DNA from: Micrococcaceae bacterium Sec5.8
GTDB taxonomy: Bacteria; Actinomycetota; Actinomycetes; Actinomycetales; Micrococcaceae
DNA: 64,000 nt
NCBI GenBank assembly: GCA_039636775.1
Contig: CP143429.1
Coordinates: 3,410,001 to 3,474,000 of the forward strand
Direction of reading: 5' to 3'
Shown here: positions 54,043 to 63,452 of the stretch, in pieces
Layout of the letters: the number at the start of each line of letters is the position of its first letter
Position numbering within the stretch: position 1 is the stretch's first letter
Notes under the pieces: model-generated
Databases searched by the model: none
What the model saw: the letters and a program-made list of their open reading frames with translations, nothing else
Told to the model about the DNA's origin: nothing
Position numbers and translations under genes: made by a program

Positions 54043-54519
54043 GGCTTCCTCCTTGGGATACCACCCGGCAGGCTGCCGAGGGATCACAAATTCATGCTAT
54101 CCGCCGCCCGACGCGACGGCCATCCCCACCGCAGCAACTCCGTAAGGGCCACGCACACCTGCCCGTTCAGAGCTCCCGATTGTAATAGAACATGGGCTCT
54201 GTCTGGTTGGGTCCGGTGCTAGTGAACCCATGTGCGGATCCGCCCTGAAATGGGTCCGATGAGGCCGCCGTTCCCGCCCCAAGCGCGCTCACATGAAATT
54301 GACATTCTCACGAGCCAAAGACCGGCCGCAGACATCGGTCCAGAGGATTCCCTCATCGCCCTTGCGGCGGAAACTGCGTGGAGAACCTGCCCTTGTCATC
54401 TCAACTGAAAACGTTTACAGTATTCAAATGCCGGCGTGAGTTGATTCACAGCCGGCGCCTCATGCCGGTCCGTAAGGGCCGGTCCAGCCAGACCCGGCGA
54501 CTCAAAGGAGAGGGCATCC
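54043..54519. other. Intergenic region of about 480 bases upstream of the ribose operon
   Basis: Between the CsbD start and the LacI gene. Apart from the LacI-type operator listed separately, I see only scattered short inverted repeats (CATGGG with CCCATG around 54190-54235) and no gene with a ribosome site. The left part must hold the CsbD promoter. Confidence 0.5.
54406..54419. promoter_or_regulatory. LacI-type operator of the ribose operon
   Basis: TGAAAACGTTTACA is a near-perfect 14-base dyad centred on CG, the core form recognised by LacI/GalR-family repressors (one mismatch from TGTAAACGTTTACA). It lies 101 bases before the LacI start, the first gene of the operon, so the regulator should repress its own operon. 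Confidence 0.72.
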
Positions 54520-55545
54520 GTGGCGAACATCCATGACGTGGCAAAACATGCCGGCGTGTCGATCGCCAGCGTCTCACGCATGCTGGCAGGGCAAAACGTC
54601 CGGAGCGCCGAAGCGATCCGGCGGGCGATCGACGACCTCGGCTACCGGCCCAACGCCAGTGCCCGCGGGCTGCGCCTGGGTAAACATCACAGCATTGCCG
54701 TGATTGTTCCCGACATCTCCAACCCCTACTTCGCCGCCCTGGTGCGTGGCATCGAGGAACGGGCCATGACGCAGGGTTTCCACATCGTCGTGGCTAGCAG
54801 CGATGAGCAGTTCAGCGCGGAATCGGAGGTTCTGGGAAACCTCATCGACGCCGTCGACGCCATCGCGATTGTCCCGGCCGAGGAAGGCGACCGCACCCGC
54901 AGGATGCTGGCAGACCTCAACAAGCCGGTAGTGCTAATCGACCGGACCGTCGGGGAAGAGCCGGGCTTCGACCTGGTCCATGTGGACAACGCCAGCGGCG
55001 CCCGGGCCGCCGCGGATTATCTCCTGTCCCTGGGGCACCGCAGGATCGGCATTATCAGCGGACGCCAGGACACCGTTCCGGGACGGGTCCGGCACCAGGT
55101 CTTCGTACAGGCCCTAGCCGACGCCGGCATCCAGATTCCGGCAGAAGCCGTCAAAATCGGCGAATTCAGCCGTGACTTCGGGCACCGCGCCGCCCAGGAG
55201 CTGATCGAACAGCAACTGATCGGCCGGCCCGCCGGAATCACTGCCCTGTTCGTTGGCAACAACACCATGGCCCAGGGTGCCCTCCTCTCCCTGCACGCCG
55301 CAGGGGTATCCATCCCCGGGCAGCTCTCCTTCCTTTGCTTTGACGACTTCGACCTTGCGGAACTGCTCCCCGCGCCCGTCACCGTGATCTCACGGCCTGC
55401 CATTGCGGAGGGCCACGCGGCCGCGGACCTCCTGCTTAAGCGGATTGAACATTTCGGCAGCCCCAACCAGCCACCCCTGGAGCACAAAGTCCTGCCGGTG
55501 AGCCTGACCATCCGGCAGTCCTGCGCCTCTCCTGCCTCCAACTGA
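54520..55545 (+). CDS. LacI family ribose operon regulator
   Basis: A 341-residue repressor. The DNA-binding head is IHDVAKHAGVSIASVSRML with the hinge RPNASARGLRLG. The rest is the periplasmic-binding-like core (IAVIVPDISNPYFAALVRGI, VVLIDRTVG, HVDNASGARAAADYL). The GTG start has AAAGGAG upstream. It is the first gene of a run with ribokinase, RbsD, RbsA, a permease-binding fusion and DeoC, and a LacI-type operator is upstream, so it is an RbsR-like regulator by context. Confidence 0.9.
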   Translation: MANIHDVAKHAGVSIASVSRMLAGQNVRSAEAIRRAIDDLGYRPNASARGLRLGKHHSIAVIVPDISNPYFAALVRGIEERAMTQGFHIVVASSDEQFSAESEVLGNLIDAVDAIAIVPAEEGDRTRRMLADLNKPVVLIDRTVGEEPGFDLVHVDNASGARAAADYLLSLGHRRIGIISGRQDTVPGRVRHQVFVQALADAGIQIPAEAVKIGEFSRDFGHRAAQELIEQQLIGRPAGITALFVGNNTMAQGALLSLHAAGVSIPGQLSFLCFDDFDLAELLPAPVTVISRPAIAEGHAAADLLLKRIEHFGSPNQPPLEHKVLPVSLTIRQSCASPASN

Positions 55546-55566
55546 CCACATCATTTAAGGAACCCC

Positions 55567-56541
55567 ATGACCACAACTGTGCCCGGAAACGGGAATGTCC
55601 TGGTGATCGGCAGCATTACCTGCGATCTGACCAGTTTCAGCGACCGCCTGCCGCAGCCCGGGGAAACCGTCCTCGGCAACGCCTTCACCATGGTTCTCGG
55701 CGGCAAAGGCGCCAACCAGGCCCTGGCGGCGGCTCGCGCCGGGAGCCAGGTCTCCCTGATCGGAAGCGTGGGCAACGACGGCTTCAGCGAGCTGGTCCTC
55801 CGGACCCTGGCCGAGGAACACATCGACACCACGCACGTGATGCGCACGGAAGGACCCACCGGAATCGCCCACATCCGGGTAGACGCCTCAGCGGAGAACG
55901 ACATCGTGATGATCCCGCTCGCCAACTCCCGGCTGAGCCCCGGGCACATCAGGGATGCCCTTAACCAGTCCCAGCGTCACGCCAACGTGGCCCTGATCCA
56001 GCTGGAAATCCCGCACGAATCCGCGCTGGAAGCGGCACGTGCGTGCAAGGCCCGCGGCATCACCGTGATTCTTGACCCCGCCCCGGCCCCGGCCGCGCCC
56101 CTGGACGAGGACTTCTGGCCCCACGTGGACATCGTCACCCCCAACGAGACCGAAGCGCGCCTCATCACTGGAATCGCGGTTTCCGACCACGAATCCGCCA
56201 CCGCGGCCGGACGCTGGTTCACCGACCGCGGCGTGCGGCGCGCCGTCGTCACGCTGGCCGGGGCCGGCGCCGTCGTCGTCGAACGGACTTCCGCGGACAG
56301 CACGGCCGTGACCCTGCAGGAACCCTTCCGTGTCACGGCGGTGGACACCACAGCCGCCGGCGATGCCTTTGCCGGTGTGCTGGGCAGCGCGCTTGCCGAC
56401 GGGCTGGACTGGGATGAGTCGCTGCGCCGCGCCATGGCCGGCGGCGCGCTGGCGGTCACCGTGGCCGGCGCCAGCCCGAGCCTGCCCCGGCGCGACGTCA
56501 TCGACTCGTTCCTCGCCGCCCGGACGGCCACATCCCGCTGA
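55567..56541 (+). CDS. rbsK: Ribokinase
   Basis: Phosphorylates ribose with ATP. In 324 residues, GETVLGNAFTMVLGGKGANQ is the N-terminal PfkB signature. DTTAAGDAFAGVLGSAL, near the C-terminus, holds the anion hole and catalytic Asp, in the A-A-G-D form typical of ribokinases. ILDPAPAPAAPLDEDF is a further ribokinase block. The ATG follows AAGGA by eight bases. Second gene of the ribose operon, 21 bases after the regulator. Confidence 0.93.
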   Translation: MTTTVPGNGNVLVIGSITCDLTSFSDRLPQPGETVLGNAFTMVLGGKGANQALAAARAGSQVSLIGSVGNDGFSELVLRTLAEEHIDTTHVMRTEGPTGIAHIRVDASAENDIVMIPLANSRLSPGHIRDALNQSQRHANVALIQLEIPHESALEAARACKARGITVILDPAPAPAAPLDEDFWPHVDIVTPNETEARLITGIAVSDHESATAAGRWFTDRGVRRAVVTLAGAGAVVVERTSADSTAVTLQEPFRVTAVDTTAAGDAFAGVLGSALADGLDWDESLRRAMAGGALAVTVAGASPSLPRRDVIDSFLAARTATSR

Positions 56542-56597
56542 CCGCGGGCAACCACACCACCCTAAAGTCCCATCCTCTACAACGCAGTGGAGCAACT

Positions 56598-57002
56598 ATG
56601 CGCAAAAACAGCGGTACCCTCAATGCAGCCCTCGCCCGGGTCATCTCAGAACTGGGCCACACGGACGAACTCGTCGTGACCGACGCCGGCCTGCCGATCC
56701 CGGCCGGAGTGGAACGGATCGATCTCGCCCTGACGGCCAACGTCCCGCGGTTCCTCGAGTGCCTGGACGTGGTCCTGGCCGAAGTCGAGGCGGAAGGCGC
56801 CATCGCGGCGTCGGAAATAGCCGAGCACAGCCCTGAACTCCTTGAGGCCCTCAAGGAACGGCTCGACAACCACGGAATTCCGCTGGAACTCGTCCCGCAC
56901 ACAGAATTCAAACAGCGGACCAGGAACTCCAGGGCCGCCGTCCGGTCCGGCGAATTCACCCCCTACGCCAACGTGATCCTCGTCGCCGGAGTGGTGTACT
57001 GA
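56598..57002 (+). CDS. rbsD: D-ribose pyranase
   Basis: A 134-residue enzyme that interconverts beta-pyranose and beta-furanose ribose before phosphorylation. MRKNSGTLNAALARVISELG and GHTDELVVTDAGLPIPAGVE are the two conserved N-terminal blocks with the catalytic His, and the C-terminal FTPYANVILVAGV closes the family pattern. Length is normal. The stop is one base before the rbsA start. Confidence 0.93.
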   Translation: MRKNSGTLNAALARVISELGHTDELVVTDAGLPIPAGVERIDLALTANVPRFLECLDVVLAEVEAEGAIAASEIAEHSPELLEALKERLDNHGIPLELVPHTEFKQRTRNSRAAVRSGEFTPYANVILVAGVVY

Positions 57003-57003
57003 C

Positions 57004-58494
57004 ATGACAGTCACCCTCAGCGGCATCACCAAGTCTTTCGGGCCCAACCGCGTGCTCCGCGGGGTGGACCTCAGCATCGAACCCGGCGAAATTGTGTCCC
57101 TCGTGGGGGAAAACGGCGCCGGAAAATCCACCCTGACCCGGATCATCGCCGGGGCCTACCAGCCCGATTCCGGCCAGATCACCCTGGACGGCGAGGAGCG
57201 GAAGTTCAGCGGCCCGCAGGACGCCATGGCGTCCGGCGTCCAGGTCATCTACCAGGAGCTGAAGAACAACCTGTTCCCGCAGTTGGACGTCGCCTCGAAC
57301 ATCTTCGCCCACGACGGCGCCGGCGAGTTCGGCCGGATGTTCGTCAACAAGGACAAGATGCATGCCCGCGCCGCCGAGCTCCTGAGCCAGGTGGGGATCG
57401 ACGTCGACACCCGTCTGCCCGTGGGGAAACTCAGCTTCGGCCAGCAGCAGCTCGTCCAGCTCGCCCGCTGCCTCAACCACTCGGTCAAGCTGCTCATCCT
57501 CGATGAGCCAACGGCGGCCCTGGACGACCGCGAATCGGAACTCCTGTTCGCCCAGGTCCGCAAGATCCAGGCCGCCGGTGTCGCCGTTATCTACATCAGC
57601 CACCGGCTCCCGGAAGTCTTCGCCCTCTCCGACCGCATCGTGGTGATGCGCGACGGCCGCGTGTCCAAGACCGGCACTGCCGCCGAACTGACCGAAGCCG
57701 CCGTCGTGGCGGCCATGGTGGGCGGCGAAGTGGAGAACTTCTACCCCAAGGAACACCACGCCACGGACCGGGTGCGGCTCGACGTCCAGGGCCTGGAATC
57801 GGCCGGCGTCAACGGGGTGTCCTTCAAAGTCCACGCCGGCGAAGTCCTCGGCATCGGCGGGGTCATGGGCAGCGGGAAGGGGGATGTCCTTCGGGCCCTC
57901 TTTGGCCTGGACGACGCCGCGGGCACCGTCAGCATCGACGGCAAACCGCTCACTTTGAAGTCGCCCCGGCATGCCATCAGCGCCGGCGTGGCCTACCTGA
58001 CCCCCGACCGGCAGGCTGAGGGGCTCACCCTCGCCCAGCCGATTTCGCACAATGAGTCCCTGGCCACCCTCGGGGCCATCACCCGCAACGGGATCGTGGC
58101 ACTCAAACGCGAGCGGGACCGGTGCCAGGAAATTTCCACCCGGCTCAGCGTCAAATGCAACAGCATTGGCGATGCCGTCGGGACGCTGTCCGGTGGCAAC
58201 CAGCAGAAGGTGCTCCTGGCCCGCTGCCTGCTGGGCAACCCGGCGATCCTGCTAATGGAAGAACCCACCCGCGGCGTCGATGTCGGCGCCAAGGCGGAGA
58301 TCTACTCCATCATCAACGACGTCGCCGCCCAGGGCGTCGCCGTGGTCCTTGTCTCATCAGACCTTCCCGAACTTGTCGAAATGTCGGACCGGGTGCTGGT
58401 CATGCGCGGGGGCAGCATCAACGCTGAACTGTCCTCCGACGCCCTGACCCAGCAGTCCGTCCTGGAACACGCAATGGAGACCGTATCCCGATGA
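57004..58494 (+). CDS. rbsA: Ribose ABC importer ATPase
   Basis: A 496-residue duplicated ATPase. Domain 1 has Walker A GENGAGKSTLTRII and Walker B LLILDEPTAALDD with signature LSFGQQQLVQLARCL. Domain 2 has a degenerate Walker A (GVMGSGKGDVLRAL), signature LSGGNQQKVLLARCL and Walker B ILLMEEPTRGVDVG. This degenerate second site is normal for carbohydrate importers of the RbsA/MglA class. The stop overlaps the start of the permease fusion in an ATGA junction. Confidence 0.93.
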   Translation: MTVTLSGITKSFGPNRVLRGVDLSIEPGEIVSLVGENGAGKSTLTRIIAGAYQPDSGQITLDGEERKFSGPQDAMASGVQVIYQELKNNLFPQLDVASNIFAHDGAGEFGRMFVNKDKMHARAAELLSQVGIDVDTRLPVGKLSFGQQQLVQLARCLNHSVKLLILDEPTAALDDRESELLFAQVRKIQAAGVAVIYISHRLPEVFALSDRIVVMRDGRVSKTGTAAELTEAAVVAAMVGGEVENFYPKEHHATDRVRLDVQGLESAGVNGVSFKVHAGEVLGIGGVMGSGKGDVLRALFGLDDAAGTVSIDGKPLTLKSPRHAISAGVAYLTPDRQAEGLTLAQPISHNESLATLGAITRNGIVALKRERDRCQEISTRLSVKCNSIGDAVGTLSGGNQQKVLLARCLLGNPAILLMEEPTRGVDVGAKAEIYSIINDVAAQGVAVVLVSSDLPELVEMSDRVLVMRGGSINAELSSDALTQQSVLEHAMETVSR

Positions 58495-60482
58495 AAAAAA
58501 TATCCCTCTTCAACGACCAGCTCCGCGCGGTGTGGATGCTGGCCTTCGTGGCCATCGCGCTTGTGTTCGCCACCCCCTTGTTCCTGCAGCCCTCCAACAT
58601 GCTCAACGTGCTGCTCACGGCCGCGGTCGTCGCCCTGATCGCCGCAGGCCAGACCTATGTGATCATCCTCGCCGAGATCGATCTGTCCGTCGGCGCGGTC
58701 CTTGGCTTCAGCGCCATCACCACCGCGAGCGTCATCAGCCAGTACGGTGTGGTCGCCGGACTCGCCGCGGGCCTCGCGGTCGGCGCACTGGCGGGCCTGA
58801 TCAACGGTGTACTGGTCACCAAAGCCAAGATGCCCTCGTTCATCGCCACCCTGGCGACCATGTCCATCTTCGCCGGCCTCACGCTGCAGTTCTCCCAGGG
58901 CAACCCCGTCAAGGTGACGGACGCAGCATTCCTGGCACTGGGCCAGGGCAACCTCCTCGGCATCCCCACACCCATCTGGATCATGCTGGTCCTGGGCGTG
59001 CTGTTCGGCTACATCCTGGCCCGCACCCGCTTCGGCCGCGAACTCTACGCCACCGGTGATAACGCCGACGCCGCGCGCCTCGCCGGCATCAGCACGGACC
59101 GGGTCAAGATCCTGGCCTTTATGATCTCCGGTGTCCTCGCCGCCACCGCCGGGTTCATCCTCACCGCCCGTCTTGGAACGGCGCAGCCCACCGCGGGCAC
59201 GGGCCTGGAACTCGCCGCCATCGCCGCCGTGATCATCGGCGGAACCAGCCTTGCCGGCGGGCGCGGGGCGCTGCTGGGCACCCTCGTCGGCGCGGTGCTG
59301 CTGGCAATGATCGACAACGGGCTCAACCTGCTCAACGTTTCCCCGTTCCTGCAGAGCGTCGTCAAGGGCGCCGTGATCCTGCTGGCCGTGTTCGTGGACC
59401 GGAACTCCGGTCTCCTGATGCGGATCTTCCGGTCCGGGCCGGCCAGGACTGAAGCTCCCGGGACGGCGACTGCGGCCGGCCCCGGCGCCCCGGCGCCGCT
59501 CCTGCCGAAGGTTGCCATGATCTCCGTGGTGGCCCTCCTGCTGGTCGGCGCCGGCGTCACCACAGCCGTGCGCTCCACGGACAACGGGAGCGCGGGGGCA
59601 CAGCAGAAGTCAGCCACCCTTGTCATCTCCACACTGAACAACCCGTTCTTCGTCTCCGTGGGGGACGGCGCCAAGGACCAGGCGGCGAAGCTGGGCATGG
59701 CCCTTGATGTGCAGAACGCCAACAACAACGACACGTCCTCGCTCAACCAGGCCACCACCGCGCTGGTAAAGAAGCCCGGCGTGCTGCTGCTGGACCCGAC
59801 GTCGAGCGAAGCCGGCGGATCGATCACCGTCAAAGCCAACCAGGCGAACGTTCCCGTTGTCGCGTTCGACCGCGTTCCTGATCAGGGCGAGCTGGCAGCG
59901 TTCATCGGTTACGACGCCGTCCAGGCCGGCAAGAACGGTGCCAAGGCCCTCTGCGAAGCGGTCGGCGGCGCCGGCAAAGTGGCCGAACTCCAGGGCCTCC
60001 TCGGCACCAGCGTCGCCCGGGACCGGTCCGAGGGTTTCAAAGCCGGAATGAAGGAATGCCCCGGCGTCGAGGTGGTGGCCGTGCAGTCCGCGGACTTCGA
60101 CCGCGGGAAGGCACTGGATGTCACCACCAACATCCTCCAGGCGAACCCGGGCATCACCGGGATCTACGGCGCCAACGACGAAATGGCGCTCGGAGCAGTG
60201 GCGGCCGTCAAGTCCCGCGGCCTGCTGTCCACCATTAAGATCGTCGGCAACGACGGCATCGGCGATGCCCTGTCCGCCGTGAAGAGCGGGGAGATGTACG
60301 CCACGAACGCCGAATCCCCGTTCGCCCTGGGCCAGGAAGTCGCCAAGATCGGCCATGCCGTGGCCAGCGGCGAGAAAGTCGAAGAGTCCCGCGTGTTGCA
60401 GGGCAAGCTCGTCACCGGCAGCGGCGTCGAGGAGTTCTGCTCGTACCTTCGCGGCATCGGCGACACGGCAACCTGCAAGTAG
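58491..60482 (+). CDS. Fused ribose permease and substrate-binding protein
   Basis: A 663-residue natural fusion. Residues about 10-305 are the RbsC permease with its family blocks ([39 protein letters not shown]). A Pro/Ala/Gly linker (about 315-338) leads to one extra membrane helix (340-360), and 374-663 is the RbsB binding domain ([34 protein letters not shown]). The frame is continuous with no ambiguous codon, so it is not a missed stop. The binding protein is tethered outside the membrane and no free rbsB is in the operon. Confidence 0.93.
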   Translation: MKKISLFNDQLRAVWMLAFVAIALVFATPLFLQPSNMLNVLLTAAVVALIAAGQTYVIILAEIDLSVGAVLGFSAITTASVISQYGVVAGLAAGLAVGALAGLINGVLVTKAKMPSFIATLATMSIFAGLTLQFSQGNPVKVTDAAFLALGQGNLLGIPTPIWIMLVLGVLFGYILARTRFGRELYATGDNADAARLAGISTDRVKILAFMISGVLAATAGFILTARLGTAQPTAGTGLELAAIAAVIIGGTSLAGGRGALLGTLVGAVLLAMIDNGLNLLNVSPFLQSVVKGAVILLAVFVDRNSGLLMRIFRSGPARTEAPGTATAAGPGAPAPLLPKVAMISVVALLLVGAGVTTAVRSTDNGSAGAQQKSATLVISTLNNPFFVSVGDGAKDQAAKLGMALDVQNANNNDTSSLNQATTALVKKPGVLLLDPTSSEAGGSITVKANQANVPVVAFDRVPDQGELAAFIGYDAVQAGKNGAKALCEAVGGAGKVAELQGLLGTSVARDRSEGFKAGMKECPGVEVVAVQSADFDRGKALDVTTNILQANPGITGIYGANDEMALGAVAAVKSRGLLSTIKIVGNDGIGDALSAVKSGEMYATNAESPFALGQEVAKIGHAVASGEKVEESRVLQGKLVTGSGVEEFCSYLRGIGDTATCK

Positions 60483-60517
60483 CGCCACCCACCTTCCCCG
60501 CACTTCCAAGGAGAATC

Positions 60518-61186
60518 ATGACTGAACTGAAAGCGGCCGGCCTGGCCGCGATGGTGGACCACACCTTCCTGAACTCCACGGGGACCAGGGCCGAGGCGGA
60601 GCACGCGGCCGCCGAAGCCACCCGGCTGGGCGCGTACTCAGTGTGCGTCTCGCCGTCGATGCTGCCCCTGGCCGGCCCGGGCACCCGGATCACAGCCGTG
60701 TGTGGGTTCCCGTCCGGCAAGCACCACAGCAGCGTCAAAGCCGCCGAAGCGGCCGAGGCCGTGAGCAACGGCGCCCACGAGATCGACATGGTGATCGACG
60801 TCGGAGCGGTCCGGTCCGGTGACTTCGCCGCCGTCGAACGCGACATCGCGGCCGTCCGCGGGGCCGTCCCGGCACCCACGGTCCTCAAGGTCATCCTCGA
60901 AACGGCGGCGCTGACGGACGAGCAGATCGTGCGCAGCTGCGCCGCCGCCGAAAGCAGCGGAGCCGACTTCGTCAAGACATCCACGGGTTTCCACCCGGAC
61001 GGCGGAGCCACGGTGCACGCAGTTGAACTGATGGCACGGACGGTGGCGCCGCGTCTTGGGGTCAAAGCATCCGGCGGCATCCGGGACTGGGCCGCAGCGC
61101 AGGCGATGATCGCGGCGGGCGCCACCCGGCTGGGGCTGTCCGGCACGGCAGAGGTCCTCAGCGGCGGACGCAGCACCGGATACTGA
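60518..61186 (+). CDS. deoC: Deoxyribose-phosphate aldolase
   Basis: Cleaves 2-deoxyribose-5-phosphate to acetaldehyde and glyceraldehyde-3-phosphate by Schiff-base chemistry. In 222 residues, [14 protein letters not shown] opens the barrel, [11 protein letters not shown] carries one conserved Lys, [13 protein letters not shown] the Schiff-base Lys, and [12 protein letters not shown] the assisting Lys. CAAGGAGAATC upstream gives a good ribosome site. It is last in the ribose operon, which implies that deoxyribose or nucleosides share the regulation. Confidence 0.94.
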   Translation: MTELKAAGLAAMVDHTFLNSTGTRAEAEHAAAEATRLGAYSVCVSPSMLPLAGPGTRITAVCGFPSGKHHSSVKAAEAAEAVSNGAHEIDMVIDVGAVRSGDFAAVERDIAAVRGAVPAPTVLKVILETAALTDEQIVRSCAAAESSGADFVKTSTGFHPDGGATVHAVELMARTVAPRLGVKASGGIRDWAAAQAMIAAGATRLGLSGTAEVLSGGRSTGY

Positions 61187-61192
61187 CCCCAA

Positions 61193-61227
61193 CCCCCTGC
61201 GGGCAGCCGGGACTGGCCCGCAGGGGG
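61193..61227 (+). terminator. Hairpin after the ribose operon
   Basis: CCCCCTGCGGGC (61193-61204) and GCCCGCAGGGGG (61216-61227) form a perfect 12-base-pair stem around an 11-base loop, beginning seven bases after the deoC stop. A T run is lacking. Confidence 0.6.
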
Positions 61228-61304
61228 CAGCACCTTACCCGGCCGCCCGGAGGTCCTCTGCTGACGATCGCGGGCACTCGTTTCCGGCCGCCCCGCTCTC
61301 CGGC

Positions 61305-61415
61305 GTGCTCGAACTCGACGAAACCGACATCGTGGACGAGCTCACACGCAAAGGCGCGACCCTTAACATTGGCGCCAGCATCGACCCGGAAACCGGGGGT
61401 ACCTTTGAGGAGTAG
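61305..61415 (+). CDS. Possible 36-residue ORF or gene remnant
   Basis: A GTG-initiated frame reads VLELDETDIVDELTRKGATL and ends DPETGGTFEE. The composition and third positions look like real protein, but no ribosome site precedes it and the frame stays open upstream without a start. It could be the C-terminus of a lost gene before the STAS-like gene. No family recognised. Confidence 0.3.
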   Translation: MLELDETDIVDELTRKGATLNIGASIDPETGGTFEE

Positions 61416-61448
61416 CCGAAACGTTCGGCAACCCATTCAGGAGGCGAC

Positions 61449-61829
61449 GTGGTCGTAGCACCGGAGACCGTTGACGGCGGAAAAGGCAGCGTCGAGCTCA
61501 GCGACGACGGCGTCGTCCACTTGCAGTGGTTGTCCGGGATCAACATTGAGGTTGAGGACGCCAGAGCCGCAATGTCGAAAGTCAACGAGGTATGCCACGG
61601 GGTGCCCCACCCGATGCTGGTCGACATGGCTGCCGTCGCTTCGATCAGCCGGGATGCCAGGGGCATCTGGTCCATTCCCTGCGATGCCTCCCGTATCGCC
61701 CTACTGGGAAGATCCCCGGTAGACCGGGTACTGGCGAACTTCTTTCTCGGCGTGCATATACCTCCCTGCCCCACCCGGTTCTTCACCTCCCGCAGCGATG
61801 CTATGGACTGGCTCAATGCCGTCCGGTAA
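61449..61829 (+). CDS. STAS-like protein of the DUF7793 type
   Basis: A 126-residue protein with an alternating strand/helix pattern: GSVELSDDGVVHLQWLSGIN, MLVDMAAVASISRDARGIW and ALLGRSPVDRVLANFFLG. The family lies near STAS/SpoIIAA-like folds that relay signals. AGGAGG five bases before the GTG is one of the strongest ribosome sites here. It is followed 75 bases later by a GGDEF-EAL protein on the same strand, a common neighbour, so the pair may act together in cyclic-di-GMP control (inference). Confidence 0.75.
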   Translation: MVVAPETVDGGKGSVELSDDGVVHLQWLSGINIEVEDARAAMSKVNEVCHGVPHPMLVDMAAVASISRDARGIWSIPCDASRIALLGRSPVDRVLANFFLGVHIPPCPTRFFTSRSDAMDWLNAVR

Positions 61830-61904
61830 GCGCCGAGATCTATCTGGTCGACCGCAGTCCACGCCGAGCCCAATTCCACGGCGCCAACCCGTAGTGCCGG
61901 ACGC

Positions 61905-63443
61905 ATGAGTCCAGGGGAATGCGTTGAGGACCCGCGCCTGGAACAGCTGGTTGACGGCATTGTCCGGCTGGCCGCCGGGGAGCTGAACGCACGCATCGAA
62001 CCCTCGGAACAAAGAGATGCCATTGACGCAGTCATTACCGGAGTCAACCTTCTAGGGGAGGAGCTCGGGCATATCTATGCGGATCTGGAGGAACGCGTGG
62101 CCGCCCGGACGGCCATGTTGCGTCGAACGCAGGTGGAGTTGGAGCATATGGCCAAAACGGACGCCCTCACCGGTCTGGCCAACAGAACCTTGCTTAGCGA
62201 GCGGATTCACGACGCCATCCGGTCCGGCACAGACAGCGGACACGCCCCGGCCGTGCTCATCCTGGACCTGGATTCGTTCAAAGCCATCAACGACACCCTG
62301 GGCCACAGCGCCGGCGATGCCGTGCTGGTCGAGGTTTCCCGTCGCCTCCGCTCCGTCGTCCGGGCCTCGGACACTGTGGCCCGCCTCGGCGGAGATGAAT
62401 TCGCAGCCCTCATCACCGGAGCGAGCGCGGACGAAGTCATGCTCATTGCACACCGGGCGTGGGAAGCCCTGCAGGAAGGCGTGGACATCGGAGCAGAAAC
62501 GGTCTGGACCACGGGAAGCATCGGCATTTGCCTCCACAACCCGGGACGTTCGGCAGAGGACCTGATGCGGGGTGCCGATATTGCCATGTACCAGGCCAAA
62601 GCCCAGGGCCGGAACGGGGTCCAACTTTTCCACCCTGACATGCTCAACGCCGTCCAGGAACGCGCCCGAATCACCGGCGAATTGCGAAAGGCAGCTTCCA
62701 GCGGTCAGCTGGCGTTGCACTACCAACCGGTGGTTGAACTGGCGTCCGGCAAGATCGCCGGGGTCGAAGCACTCGTCCGGTGGCACCACCCCGTCCACGG
62801 AACACTCATGCCGGACAGCTTCATAGGCATTGCGGAAGAAACAGGTCTGATCCTGGAACTGGGACGGTGGGTCCTCCACGAGGGAATAGCTCAGCTAGGC
62901 CAGTGGAAACAAGAAGCCCCCCAGCTGACGGACTTCCGCTTGCACATCAACCTCTCGGCAGCCGAACTCCTCCGCAGCGACCTGCTCGCAGACGTCAACA
63001 AGACCCTGACCAAAAACGATATCGACCCCTCCCGCTTGGTCCTGGAGATCACCGAGAGCGTCCTGATGTCCCGGAAGACGGGCGAACAACAGGTACTTGA
63101 AAAACTCCGCGCCCTCGGCGTCGGACTACAGATCGACGACTTCGGCACCGGCTATTCATCCATCAGCTATCTGCGGGAAATCCCCGCCGAGACAGTCAAA
63201 GTCGACCATTCCCTGATCAAAAACCTCGAAACCGACCCCCGGCAACAGAAATTCGTCTCTGCCATCCTCCAGCTGATATCAGCAGCCGAACTCGAAGCAA
63301 TCGTCGAGGGCATCGAAACCGCCGAACAGGCCGCCCGGCTGCAAGCTATGGGCTGCCTTTACGGACAGGGCTACTACTTCGGGCGCCCCGCCCCCGCCGC
63401 GGCAATTCTCGACCGAATCAGCCGCTCCCAGCCCCGGTTGTAA
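61905..63443 (+). CDS. Soluble GGDEF-EAL cyclic-di-GMP protein
   Basis: A 512-residue protein without membrane helices. An N-terminal helical segment (LVDGIVRLAAGELNARIEPS, AVITGVNLLGEELGHIYADL) resembles a HAMP or coiled-coil module. GGDEF covers about 80-240 with RLGGDEFAALI and the inhibitory site RASD five residues upstream. EAL covers about 260-505 with VEALVRWHHP, VLEITESVLM and DDFGTGYSSISYL. Both active sites look intact. Located between the STAS-like protein and a methyltransferase gene. Confidence 0.92.
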   Translation: MSPGECVEDPRLEQLVDGIVRLAAGELNARIEPSEQRDAIDAVITGVNLLGEELGHIYADLEERVAARTAMLRRTQVELEHMAKTDALTGLANRTLLSERIHDAIRSGTDSGHAPAVLILDLDSFKAINDTLGHSAGDAVLVEVSRRLRSVVRASDTVARLGGDEFAALITGASADEVMLIAHRAWEALQEGVDIGAETVWTTGSIGICLHNPGRSAEDLMRGADIAMYQAKAQGRNGVQLFHPDMLNAVQERARITGELRKAASSGQLALHYQPVVELASGKIAGVEALVRWHHPVHGTLMPDSFIGIAEETGLILELGRWVLHEGIAQLGQWKQEAPQLTDFRLHINLSAAELLRSDLLADVNKTLTKNDIDPSRLVLEITESVLMSRKTGEQQVLEKLRALGVGLQIDDFGTGYSSISYLREIPAETVKVDHSLIKNLETDPRQQKFVSAILQLISAAELEAIVEGIETAEQAARLQAMGCLYGQGYYFGRPAPAAAILDRISRSQPRL

Positions 63444-63452
63444 GGTGTGATT

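Noticed and set aside
58491..60482. Permease and binding protein as two genes joined by a sequencing error
   Set aside because: The frame has no ambiguous base, there is a dedicated linker and extra membrane helix at the joint, and no ribosome site or signal peptide start precedes the binding domain.
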